IMG/VR virus record: IMGVR_UViG_3300021962_000129
Span: 1 to 56,495 of that record
DNA length: 56,495 bases
Strand: one strand, 5' to 3'
Source: a virus
The notes under the pieces: model-generated
What the model saw: the letters and a program-made list of their open reading frames with translations, nothing else
Databases searched by the model: none
Told to the model about the DNA's origin: nothing
Position numbers and translations under genes: made by a program
In this document: positions 23,601 through 31,679 of the stretch, piece after piece
Numbering within the stretch: the stretch's first letter is position 1
Layout: the number at the start of each line of letters is the position of its first letter

Positions 23601-23975
23601 TACACACCTTATAACTGATAGCCAACATGGATACCTATCAAAAGCATTTGTTCTACATTCCTCTTCTGTAGCATAAGTTTCAACAGACCTAGGTAACGTA
23701 CCAACCTGAGATAATCGAATACAAAATCTAGTAGATTCTTCCTCACACCCCTGTCTACCGGGAGATAGTGCTCCAGCGCAGACACAGACAAATGGATCAT
23801 CTTGTGGCCTGAAGGGCCTAGGATTACCACAATTTCCGTTAGGGCAATAAGGTATTAGAGGTAAACTAGGATCAGGTATGTTAGTGCCACCATACTGATA
23901 TGACGTTGGAAATAACCCACCGCAATTTGAAAAGACTCTTGGCCTTGGTAAATTTGGTGGATCTGGATCAGGCAT
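20697..23975 (-). CDS. Cysteine-rich baseplate/tail protein of unknown function
   Basis: 1092 aa. The first about 430 residues contain roughly 35 Cys, often in pairs such as 'CVCAG', 'CPNGNC', 'CVPC' and 'CTKC', mixed with many Pro and Thr and few hydrophobics. Residues 430-1092 are a normal folded-looking region with almost no Cys ('GCGS' and 'YCTQT' are exceptions). No signal peptide. Located between the PAAR tip and two baseplate proteins, so probably a virion component. Cys density this high suggests disulfides formed outside the cell or a set of metal-binding knots. I know no named family with this layout. Confidence 0.7.
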   Translation of the reverse strand: MPDPDPPNLPRPRVFSNCGGLFPTSYQYGGTNIPDPSLPLIPYCPNGNCGNPRPFRPQDDPFVCVCAGALSPGRQGCEEESTRFCIRLSQVGTLPRSVETYATEEECRTNAFDRYPCWLSVIRCVETIEQCEEPSRASGFVLLTETKTIRSCIEQAPQINRPAGTYKSFAQCAPRCVSTDCLLRKDPTIPDPVFRWKCETFPQTCPIEPGEEFPLTYMQKRCVPCTQQEIATNPNACRYLTANCDGECNQISCGYKCTFDFERCPDQVNQRRTGYCTKCTTEDPNCTPGLTGQLCRQTCTDITCPPITPSVIITEPLAVVTENPRTNEGGGVGSTGIPTGISTTIPGVITVNSAGTQPIDVRVRTIPRKITEARYGYNRDGDSCVECLNPSPCQFRTLETCLQSVRSNSTNPVEIPPRSTIFNQKPTYITQANYEEYSQSPQGTVAFRDAPSPELGTNPRWNDVKVIGGKTRFVKTIDFNNSKNILYVDDRDQSKVNINYKQVYDNVYNFFQKTPNPKTKLVENDLRLDIFNKTVAEEVRYFLLKNETGYSVNWKESYYFDLTLDKLAISLNKEFLNSIQSIHGVDNNLIQPDLFLTALLQMLRSGRLDEFDPGFYSEIASFQNSDELLEIIAPNDSTISERAALTLVINGAAPTDEGYYQEIDKLKIIRQKRLNTDIGVNVAATTIDASTISIPLEDAGISITTIDATDTYADIGVGDNYFIEVADILGNELDVPLDSKNSVATFTPDSVRVAALKTLNQDPYSLLVVSSTSSNNEFLTSYTMRETEPMYFYLDLSSIKILNEDESLVNNLRATYRRLTNEEKINNHLINYGFNVTKLNLDFRDPFVSYAYDTSSFTLNQNDITFRNFDFYLEGNHINDFILTRNLPFAIILVPGCGSRHNPFDIMSDINNYKDEIVERSIYCTQTIKINDVKKLDTAVDEVALSQTSNPNEDFYGYTDKLFYQYNPTSYGRTYYYKNEYLESAPSEISGRRSIMSKIVREVLDPVVQVYQPDELKWFDVFSRLNYNEVGDYFNNGNLDLLSDIIKQKYNINVKDVIKDKGIVTGLGDPVEDANDLGVTVRAQVVLPEDRI

Positions 23976-23988
23976 ACTTGGTTACCTG

Positions 23989-26655
23989 TTATTCTTCAGG
24001 AGGTCTATTTCTAGTTACAATTCTAGGTCTATCGGTTCTTCCTGTTGATGGATAATTTTCATGATCTAACATACCGGGAACTTTATGAATTCCATTGAAG
24101 AATTGAGAAGAACCATTACCGTAATTATATGGATGTCCGATAACTGTATATTCTATTGATGGATATATTACAGGTATAGGTCCTCCACCTATAGGAAAAA
24201 TTGGAGATCCACTTGGAGTCCACTGTAATGCATGACTAAATGCCGCAAAATTTAACATGGAGATGGGCATTTCTGCTCTTGGGTTTTGATAAATTCCACC
24301 ACCCCCCGTATTAAAGGCAACGTCACCATAAGGTATTGCTGAACCTGAAACAGGGGGAATAGGTAATGGTTGCGATAAAACTACTATTATCGTAAAATCT
24401 ATAAAATATTTTGTTGTTTGAGTTGAACCTTCAGTAAAAATAATTGGCCCTCGTTTTGGTCCTTTTGAAACAAATATTGAAGACTCAGGTTGAGATTCTA
24501 CATTTTTAAAACTAAAACAATTCCAAAATTTTGGAATTACTGTTATGTCTTCGACCCAAGGGGTATCTGTAATATCTAAAGTTATTGTTTTTGTTAACCA
24601 ATTTAAATTAACACCAAAATGATTTATTGATCTTTTTGAAGTATTTATAGGTGCTGATATAAATCTACCAAAAGTATCATTATTTGTAAGAAAACGATTA
24701 GCATTATAAACACTATTGGGAATTTGACTTTGAGTAAATTGATATGTGATACCAGCTCTCTCATTACCCAAAGCATATCTACTATTTAGAGCAACATTTA
24801 TTCTATCCATAACACCATATCCAATAGATGGATAGCTATTGCCAGTTCCAGTGACCGCTGCGAATACCCAATTAGCTAAATCCCAATCAGGTAGATTAAC
24901 GAATTCGTAAGAAGGTGGAAGATTGTGAAGCTCTTTAAATTTTGCTATAACTTCTTCTTTGTTAGATGGAGCTATAGGGTTATCATATTTTTCTTTTATT
25001 GCTGCACATAAAGCACCTTCAGGTCCATAATAATTACCACCTCTAACTATTCCGCGAGTAAGAATCCTACCCATACCGGAATCAATTGTCGAATTGGCAG
25101 CGTTTAATTGATTTATCCTTGCATCTAATTCACTAGCTTTTGAATTTATAAGATTATAAGCTCTGTTTGATTCATATTTAACATAACCTTCTGTTGCAAC
25201 AGGATTAGCTAATGATATATTTGGTAACGCAGCAGCTATACCCGCACGCTCTCCGTAAGTAAGTTCTGTTGTTCTAAAGAATGGTCTAATATCAATTATG
25301 TCTTCAGATTCAATTATTTGATTTAGGTTTTCGTTTAATTTATTATTTTTTACTACAATATAAGCGATTGGGAGAATTGATTGTCCAACTAAAGCGTAAT
25401 GATTATTAGGTAACCATTCTGCTAAAAGTGGAGAGATATTCATTAGATCATCTGGAGAAGGAAAAGATCCTCTTACATCAATCGAATCAAATCCTAAATC
25501 AGTATTGTTTTGATCTGCAACATTAGCTAGAATACTATCTTGATAGGTTGGATAAAAGAATTTACTATTTGCAGTTCTTCCAGTTTGATAATTCAAAACT
25601 AATCCTGCGCCTTTTACTATTCCTAGTTCTGCTTTATAAATTTTTCTAGGAGTAAATGAATTCCAACTTGTAGTTAAATGAGCAGCAGAAGTATCTATGG
25701 GCTTTGAATAGATAAACAACAAATCTAGTCTGTGAGTCGCAGATGCTGCAGGGCTTCCAAAGTCTGATGAGTCAACAACTAAACCATCTTCATCTATATA
25801 AGAAAAATCATCTGAATTAAATGGCTCAATGTTTATTGAAAGATTTTCTGGTACATCTACCACAGCAGTCCTAGCTACGCCTCTCCATTTTTTAATAAAC
25901 TGAGTATCTAGCTCATAAAGAGAAGCAAATCCTTTTCCGGTACTTCCATCAGGAGTCGTAGAGTTAAATTGATTTATTCTTAAATAAGGGCCACTTACGC
26001 CTTCACTACCTTGTTGAGCGTTTCTTGGAGACCCTGTCCATAAAAATGTAGGATATGTAAAATCTGGATTAATACCAGCGATGTTAAAAAATGATAAATT
26101 TGGATTTATTGATCCGCTAGTAGCTACTCCAATTGAATTTAAATTGAATAAAGCAAAAGATCCAAAACTTCTTTCTGCTAAACCGTTTAATCCTAATGCT
26201 TCAGAATTAATATAGGATTTAAATCTATTTAATGTGGGCAGCATCAAAGCATTATCAATTGTTCCTACATCCCATTCGTTAAATTCACCAAAAGATAATC
26301 CTGCTGATCTACCAATAACTTGTAAAGGTGTTAGATTATAAGCATCATTAATTCTAGCTATAAAGTTTCCGGGTTTTACAGAGACTATATTAGAATTAAC
26401 TCCTGATACAAACGGTTGAAGTTCTGTAAAAGTACTTCTAGATCCCCCTTGAACTTGTTGTTGAGGTTGCTCTAATTCTACATCAACTGTGGTATTTTCA
26501 AATGCCTCTTTTAACCATAAAATATTTTCTTCTAATTGTTTTATAGGAATATTATCGACCTCATAGTAATAAGGATCGTTTGCTTTATACTTACGAACAG
26601 GATCCGTAAACTTATAAAAGTTAGAAGAACTTAAATTTAAATTAATAGTAACCAT
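23989..26655 (-). CDS. Baseplate/fibre structural protein, 888 aa
   Basis: Not assigned to a T4 gene. N-terminal residues 27-53 ('DPYYYEVDNIPIKQLEEN...') form a motif shared with the next gene upstream, probably a docking element on the baseplate. The rest is beta-rich with many Asn, Gly, Ser and Pro, typical of virion surface proteins. A 'QQQ' linker is near residue 65 and a Pro/Gly-rich end contains loops such as 'IPYGDVAFNTGGGGIYQ'. No catalytic motif seen. Only 1 nt separates it from the upstream gene; 13 nt separate it from the Cys-rich gene downstream. Confidence 0.65.
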   Translation of the reverse strand: MVTINLNLSSSNFYKFTDPVRKYKANDPYYYEVDNIPIKQLEENILWLKEAFENTTVDVELEQPQQQVQGGSRSTFTELQPFVSGVNSNIVSVKPGNFIARINDAYNLTPLQVIGRSAGLSFGEFNEWDVGTIDNALMLPTLNRFKSYINSEALGLNGLAERSFGSFALFNLNSIGVATSGSINPNLSFFNIAGINPDFTYPTFLWTGSPRNAQQGSEGVSGPYLRINQFNSTTPDGSTGKGFASLYELDTQFIKKWRGVARTAVVDVPENLSINIEPFNSDDFSYIDEDGLVVDSSDFGSPAASATHRLDLLFIYSKPIDTSAAHLTTSWNSFTPRKIYKAELGIVKGAGLVLNYQTGRTANSKFFYPTYQDSILANVADQNNTDLGFDSIDVRGSFPSPDDLMNISPLLAEWLPNNHYALVGQSILPIAYIVVKNNKLNENLNQIIESEDIIDIRPFFRTTELTYGERAGIAAALPNISLANPVATEGYVKYESNRAYNLINSKASELDARINQLNAANSTIDSGMGRILTRGIVRGGNYYGPEGALCAAIKEKYDNPIAPSNKEEVIAKFKELHNLPPSYEFVNLPDWDLANWVFAAVTGTGNSYPSIGYGVMDRINVALNSRYALGNERAGITYQFTQSQIPNSVYNANRFLTNNDTFGRFISAPINTSKRSINHFGVNLNWLTKTITLDITDTPWVEDITVIPKFWNCFSFKNVESQPESSIFVSKGPKRGPIIFTEGSTQTTKYFIDFTIIVVLSQPLPIPPVSGSAIPYGDVAFNTGGGGIYQNPRAEMPISMLNFAAFSHALQWTPSGSPIFPIGGGPIPVIYPSIEYTVIGHPYNYGNGSSQFFNGIHKVPGMLDHENYPSTGRTDRPRIVTRNRPPEE

Positions 26656-26656
26656 C

Positions 26657-29600
26657 TTATAAATACCTATTTAAATCAAAAACATTTATTGAAGCTAACC
26701 CTGCACTAATATTTCTATTTTGAGTAACTCCCGCACCTTCTCCAAAGAATCCCGGCCAAGGTGAAGTTGTCCTATTATGTGAAGCTATTGACACAAGCCT
26801 TGCTAATCCAGATTTACCAGTAGAACAATGTTTAGCATTTGCAAAAATGTTAGCAGCAGATTCATCTAATGTAACTCTTATGAAATTAGGAGAATGAATC
26901 ATTGCTGATCCATAATAGAATCCCGATAAACTTTTTGTTGAAGTGTTTATCAAACTTTTATGGAAAGAACTAGCCGAACTAACCGCTGATGCTGAAAATG
27001 GCGGTTGGTATCCTTGAGCGTAAATTTGAAACAGCCAATCTACATCATAATAACTAGCTGTTGTTCCGGTTACTACTCCACTTACCAAATTTAAGTACTG
27101 ACTTGCAGGGTTTACCGAGAAGTAAAGTCTGAAGGGACCTTTATTTTGATAGGATGAAGTAAACAAGTAGGATTGTATTTGCCCAGAAGGGCCAGAACCA
27201 AAGTAATCTAAAATGGATAAACTACTTGTATCAGGCGTAGTTGTTGGAGCACCAGATAACCTAGTTCCAGAAAGTAACCACTCATTGGTAAGTGCAGATA
27301 ACCAAACTGCAGGTGGTCCATTGTAAGATACATCTTCAGGAAACATACTACTTACAGAACAGTAAGCTGCATTTAATTGAGAGTTGTCAGCTATATTCCA
27401 TATAAATAATTTTGTGCAATTACTGGCTCCGATATTAGAATTAAATATTAAAGCAGATGGATTCCACCATCCACAAGGGAAATTAACTCCACGAACATTT
27501 ACAACACTATTATTGTGAGCTTTAACACACATACCACCTTGAGTTATGTTAGTGTATTGCTCTGCGCCAGTGACTGAAACTCTATCAAATAAATAACTAC
27601 TAGCCGTGAAGTTTTCAGCCGAATCAAAATTTATACTTGTTACGGCATAATTAGAATAATTTCCATCAATAGCAAATGGATTTGGGTAAAATTGAAGGAA
27701 CCCACCTTGTGTAAATGGTCCAAGATAAGGTTGAACTCCACTTAAATCTAAATCATTGTTTACTAAATAATTTGCACCATTTGCGCTATTAGGCCACTCT
27801 GTTAAATAATTTCCTAAATTAGTTAAATTAATTATTGAGTTTTTATCAGCGACAAGACAAGCTCTAGTTGAATGTAGTTCAACCATAGTGTGATTTGAAT
27901 TTGAACTTAATTCAAATTCTGCAATTTCAAATTTATTGTTATCATTTCTATGTGGAGTTATATTTAATACAGAGTTATTTTCTACTAAAGAATCTATAGA
28001 AAACTGAGCTATTACACTAGGTCCTTGAATATTTAACTCAGAATTATTGTCTGCTTGTAATCCAACTGATACACGTTGTTTATCTTTATTTGTGGGACCT
28101 ACAATTCTGGTTGCATACTGATTGCTACCCTTAAAAGTTATTACAGAGTTGTTTTTAGCGAAAGCGGCGAGACCTTCTTTTAGCTCAAAATAAAATCCGC
28201 TATTTTTAACAAAATCATTAGTTCTTCTTATAAATGGATGCACCAATAAACATTTTGAAGAATTAAAAGATTGTATAGAAGGTAAGGATATTCCAGTATT
28301 GTTCCCTGTTTTACTTATACCATGAGAATTTTCTAAAGTATGTTTTCCAATTTTTATTGGCATGTTATTAACAATTTCGCATTCATAAGAAGATTTATCT
28401 AAATCTAAATGAATACCATTACCAGATAAATAAAATTGTATTGGATTATTTACTTTTATGAAATTTTTATTATAAACAAATTTTGAATTATTTAAATCTA
28501 TTCCGACTTTTTGATTATTTCTTATCAAATGTCTGTCAGTTTTTATCAAAGAGTTATTAGCTAATAATCCAGTATCATTGCCTTCTAAAGTTAACCTACC
28601 GTCCCAATCTAATACAGAATTATTCATTTTAATTCCAGCAAACATATTCATGTCTGAAATTAATTGAGTTGGTGTATTTTGAACGGAGTTACCATGGAAT
28701 CCTATGACTCCACCTCTTAATTTAGAATTTTCCAAAACTATACCGTTTGCGTTTCTGGAAAAATTAATAGGATAATTTAAACCATAAGCTAAATTATTAG
28801 GACTATTAATTACTGCGCTATAGTTAGAATCTGCTAATGCTAATGAGTACTCAAATGCACTTGTTGAACTAAAATAAATATCGGAATTGACAGCAAATAA
28901 ACCAGCACCTAAATCATCCTCGTAAGTACTAGAAAGATTTGTAACTGTTCTAGGTGAATTGTAATTTCTATAAGCTGCAACACCTCTTGTTAATATTACA
29001 TTAGAGTTATTAAAATAGAAACCAGCTTTTCTGTTTCTGACACTTATACAATTTTCTAAATAAACATTCTCAGAATTATTTACCGTAATTCCATATGAAT
29101 TATTTACAAACGGCCCTCTACCATCTACAAAGAAATTTCTAATGTAAATTGGACCGTCACAATTAGTAATATTTATTTTAGAAACTCTATTACCCATGAA
29201 AAGACCTACAAATGGGTAAAAAGAGGGAGAAAGTATATTCTGAGATAATCCAAGTTTAAATTGTAATCTTGAATTATCAACTTCGTTATATGAACTTATA
29301 TCATAAGTAAATATATTTTCTGTCGAAGTAGCTTCGGCTGTTGATTCATAAAATGCTAATTCAAAAACATCATCACCATAACCTACTGCTGCTGTACTAC
29401 TGATTGCATATGTTGGAGGGTTATACCCACCATCAGAAGCTAGCATAGCTAAACCGTTTAATTGTAAACCTAAAGATGATAAATCGTTATAACTTGTGAA
29501 TATTTTTTGATTTAAAAATTCAGACTTTGTATCAAAGAAATGTTTTCGTCCACCTAATAGAGGAGTTCCTGATAAGTAACCTAATAAATCATAATTTGAC

Positions 29601-30103
29601 CCGGCAGCTAAAATAGAAACTTTTGTTTGAGTTGCAATGGTTCCGCCTGATTGCATTTGTGACGGTTCATTTTTTGCAAAAACCTTATTTACAATTTCTA
29701 ATGAACCCTTATAATGTCCATTTTTATTACATTTAATATTATTTAAATTAATTTCACCAAGGTCACCTTTGTTGCAAACTTCAATAATTACTGGATAATT
29801 TAGGACCTCTGGTAACGCTGCTATCGCTGCACTAACAGTTTCATAAATGTAAGGATTACAGGCGTATAATGACGGACTGGCTCCAGCAGATACGACCATG
29901 GCTATTCCGGGAATACTTGATGTAGGGTGCCCTAGTTTTTCCCAAAGATAATAAGTCCTTTCTTCTAAATCGTACAATGGCAAATTATCTTGTTCCCAAT
30001 TATAAAATGAACTTGTATCAAACTTTGTAACTTTATCAGTCCAACAATTGAAAAGTTTTACTGATCCACTAGCAGTGTAAAAATCGTTTTGAAGAAATAC
30101 CAT
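26657..30103 (-). CDS. Probable beta-helix tail fibre/spike protein, 1148 aa
   Basis: It begins with the shared anchor motif ('SSFYNWEQDNLPLYDLEERT', 31-50). From about residue 300 to 760 the sequence is a ladder of Asn-rich turns ('VNNSENVYLENC', 'FNNSNVILTRG', 'MNNSVLDWDG', 'LANNSLIKTDR', 'LNNSKFVYNKN'), the look of a right-handed parallel beta-helix as in pectate-lyase-like spikes. Such spikes bind or cut surface sugars. I see no catalytic acid set I can name. The C-terminal 250 residues are Ser/Ala/Tyr-rich. AAGGTAA Shine-Dalgarno before the ATG. Confidence 0.68.
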   Translation of the reverse strand: MVFLQNDFYTASGSVKLFNCWTDKVTKFDTSSFYNWEQDNLPLYDLEERTYYLWEKLGHPTSSIPGIAMVVSAGASPSLYACNPYIYETVSAAIAALPEVLNYPVIIEVCNKGDLGEINLNNIKCNKNGHYKGSLEIVNKVFAKNEPSQMQSGGTIATQTKVSILAAGSNYDLLGYLSGTPLLGGRKHFFDTKSEFLNQKIFTSYNDLSSLGLQLNGLAMLASDGGYNPPTYAISSTAAVGYGDDVFELAFYESTAEATSTENIFTYDISSYNEVDNSRLQFKLGLSQNILSPSFYPFVGLFMGNRVSKINITNCDGPIYIRNFFVDGRGPFVNNSYGITVNNSENVYLENCISVRNRKAGFYFNNSNVILTRGVAAYRNYNSPRTVTNLSSTYEDDLGAGLFAVNSDIYFSSTSAFEYSLALADSNYSAVINSPNNLAYGLNYPINFSRNANGIVLENSKLRGGVIGFHGNSVQNTPTQLISDMNMFAGIKMNNSVLDWDGRLTLEGNDTGLLANNSLIKTDRHLIRNNQKVGIDLNNSKFVYNKNFIKVNNPIQFYLSGNGIHLDLDKSSYECEIVNNMPIKIGKHTLENSHGISKTGNNTGISLPSIQSFNSSKCLLVHPFIRRTNDFVKNSGFYFELKEGLAAFAKNNSVITFKGSNQYATRIVGPTNKDKQRVSVGLQADNNSELNIQGPSVIAQFSIDSLVENNSVLNITPHRNDNNKFEIAEFELSSNSNHTMVELHSTRACLVADKNSIINLTNLGNYLTEWPNSANGANYLVNNDLDLSGVQPYLGPFTQGGFLQFYPNPFAIDGNYSNYAVTSINFDSAENFTASSYLFDRVSVTGAEQYTNITQGGMCVKAHNNSVVNVRGVNFPCGWWNPSALIFNSNIGASNCTKLFIWNIADNSQLNAAYCSVSSMFPEDVSYNGPPAVWLSALTNEWLLSGTRLSGAPTTTPDTSSLSILDYFGSGPSGQIQSYLFTSSYQNKGPFRLYFSVNPASQYLNLVSGVVTGTTASYYDVDWLFQIYAQGYQPPFSASAVSSASSFHKSLINTSTKSLSGFYYGSAMIHSPNFIRVTLDESAANIFANAKHCSTGKSGLARLVSIASHNRTTSPWPGFFGEGAGVTQNRNISAGLASINVFDLNRYL

Positions 30104-30112
30104 GGGTTACCT

Positions 30113-30712
30113 TTAAAAATTAATTGTCCATCTAAAAACTAAAGCAAAGTCAGAGCTTTTTCTAATTGAAGAAAAATACTTATAAGCAACTAAAATAGGA
30201 GCGGGTATTGGATTTAATCCTAGAGGATTTCTCATAAACAATCCAATCTCATTAACGTAAGTGTTATCGTTTCTTAAGTTATTACAAGACTCCTTATCAA
30301 CAACTAAAGTATACCTAACTGAATTATCATCTATTCTGGTAATATTATGTGCGGGTATCGCAGCATACCATGTAGGTGTACCTACAAAAGAACCTTTAAA
30401 TTGATGTGCCGATAGGACAAATAACTCACCATCAGTTCCTACATATTCTTCTAAGCTAGATAATGCTCCAGACAGTGAGTTGGTTGAGCTAACCTCTAAG
30501 GCAGATCCACCAGATACACCTATTTGAAATCTATCTATTTGATAATCAAGTATAGTAGTTGATCCAGATAATCCAAACAAGCAGGCTAAACCAACACCCA
30601 TGCCTGATACAATGGTGTTATGATCATCATAAACAAGCTCTTCATGACCATCGTCGTAAAGCTTATGAACTGTTACATGACCATTAATATTTAAGTAATC
30701 AAAAATATTCAT
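30113..30712 (-). CDS. Baseplate/fibre-associated protein, 199 aa
   Basis: Not recognised with confidence. Beta-rich with a Gly/Ser-rich centre; 'NTIVSGMGVGLACLFG' near residue 32 and a final 'LVFRWTINF'. The last residues resemble those of the neighbouring 321-aa protein ('YQWTIRF'), so the two may use a common C-terminal element. Set between the 1632-aa baseplate protein and the beta-helix protein; likely a connector or short fibre. Confidence 0.6.
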   Translation of the reverse strand: MNIFDYLNINGHVTVHKLYDDGHEELVYDDHNTIVSGMGVGLACLFGLSGSTTILDYQIDRFQIGVSGGSALEVSSTNSLSGALSSLEEYVGTDGELFVLSAHQFKGSFVGTPTWYAAIPAHNITRIDDNSVRYTLVVDKESCNNLRNDNTYVNEIGLFMRNPLGLNPIPAPILVAYKYFSSIRKSSDFALVFRWTINF

Positions 30713-31678
30713 TTATAAAAACCTTATTGTCCATTGATATGCGATGTAAGGGGCAGCCAACCCTTCTAGTAATACTTTAAAAGCCGATGCTCCGAAGGCA
30801 TCGTTTAAATACAAAAGATCTCTTGAAAAAGTCTTTTTAGCAAATAAACGATATTTTCTAATATTATTTAGTGGATTAAATGCAAAAGGTGGTTTATGAC
30901 CTTCTTTTAACATTTGTTTTATGTCTAGACACCATAACCCAAAATGATATACTCCACCATATAATAATAGAGTTGCGGCATCATGAGCAGACAATTGCCA
31001 AACTAAATCAATGTTTCCCGTGGAACTAAATGTAGGAGATAGATTTATGAGCACTCCACTAGTAAATTCTAGTGTCGCTGTCTTAGCTCTTCCCTGATTT
31101 CCATTAAGGGGCGCAAATGTTAAAAATCCAGAAGAATCCATTATTCCGTATTTATTATAAGCACCTGATAAAGTTCCAGAATAAAGGATGTTCCCTAAAC
31201 TTCCAGAAACATGATCTGCTGATAAAACATAATAATTAATCCCACCTGAAGGAGCGAAACACCCTAAAGTTTGATAAACTGAAGAATATGAAGACAGCAG
31301 GACATGATTAGCACAATGTCCTACATCCAACCCAGAAAATAAAGAGCTAAAAACAGTTCTACAATTATTTTGTTCTAATCTAGTATTTAAAGGATCGGGA
31401 TATTCTGGTAAAATATTATATCTTAGTATTGCACTCCCTATGGCTGACGAATGATAAGAAGACACAGACTCATAACTTCTTACGATGATAGCTGAATAAT
31501 TAGAATCATATACTGCATGAGCATGTTTATTAAATCCACTTACGTCCTTACCATAAGATATTGCTTGAAAGCTAAAATTAGATGTATCTAAAATAGCTGA
31601 GGCAGAAGGTATCTTCGATAAGCTCGGAGATAACGTCAGCATATCAACAATTACTTGTCCAGCGGTATCTACTATCAT
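30713..31678 (-). CDS. Baseplate/fibre-associated protein, 321 aa
   Basis: Not recognised. Ser/Tyr/Ala/Gly-rich, beta-type, with no membrane segment. It ends 'IAYQWTIRFL', similar to the end of the 199-aa protein encoded next. Its stop codon is directly next to the next start (TAAATG). Context (between the gp7/gpI-like wedge gene and fibre genes) implies a tail-surface role. Confidence 0.58.
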   Translation of the reverse strand: MIVDTAGQVIVDMLTLSPSLSKIPSASAILDTSNFSFQAISYGKDVSGFNKHAHAVYDSNYSAIIVRSYESVSSYHSSAIGSAILRYNILPEYPDPLNTRLEQNNCRTVFSSLFSGLDVGHCANHVLLSSYSSVYQTLGCFAPSGGINYYVLSADHVSGSLGNILYSGTLSGAYNKYGIMDSSGFLTFAPLNGNQGRAKTATLEFTSGVLINLSPTFSSTGNIDLVWQLSAHDAATLLLYGGVYHFGLWCLDIKQMLKEGHKPPFAFNPLNNIRKYRLFAKKTFSRDLLYLNDAFGASAFKVLLEGLAAPYIAYQWTIRFL

Positions 31679-31679
31679 T

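Noticed and set aside
26658-26665. TATAAATA on the plus strand
   Set aside because: It points against the direction of all genes nearby and overlaps the end of a gene.
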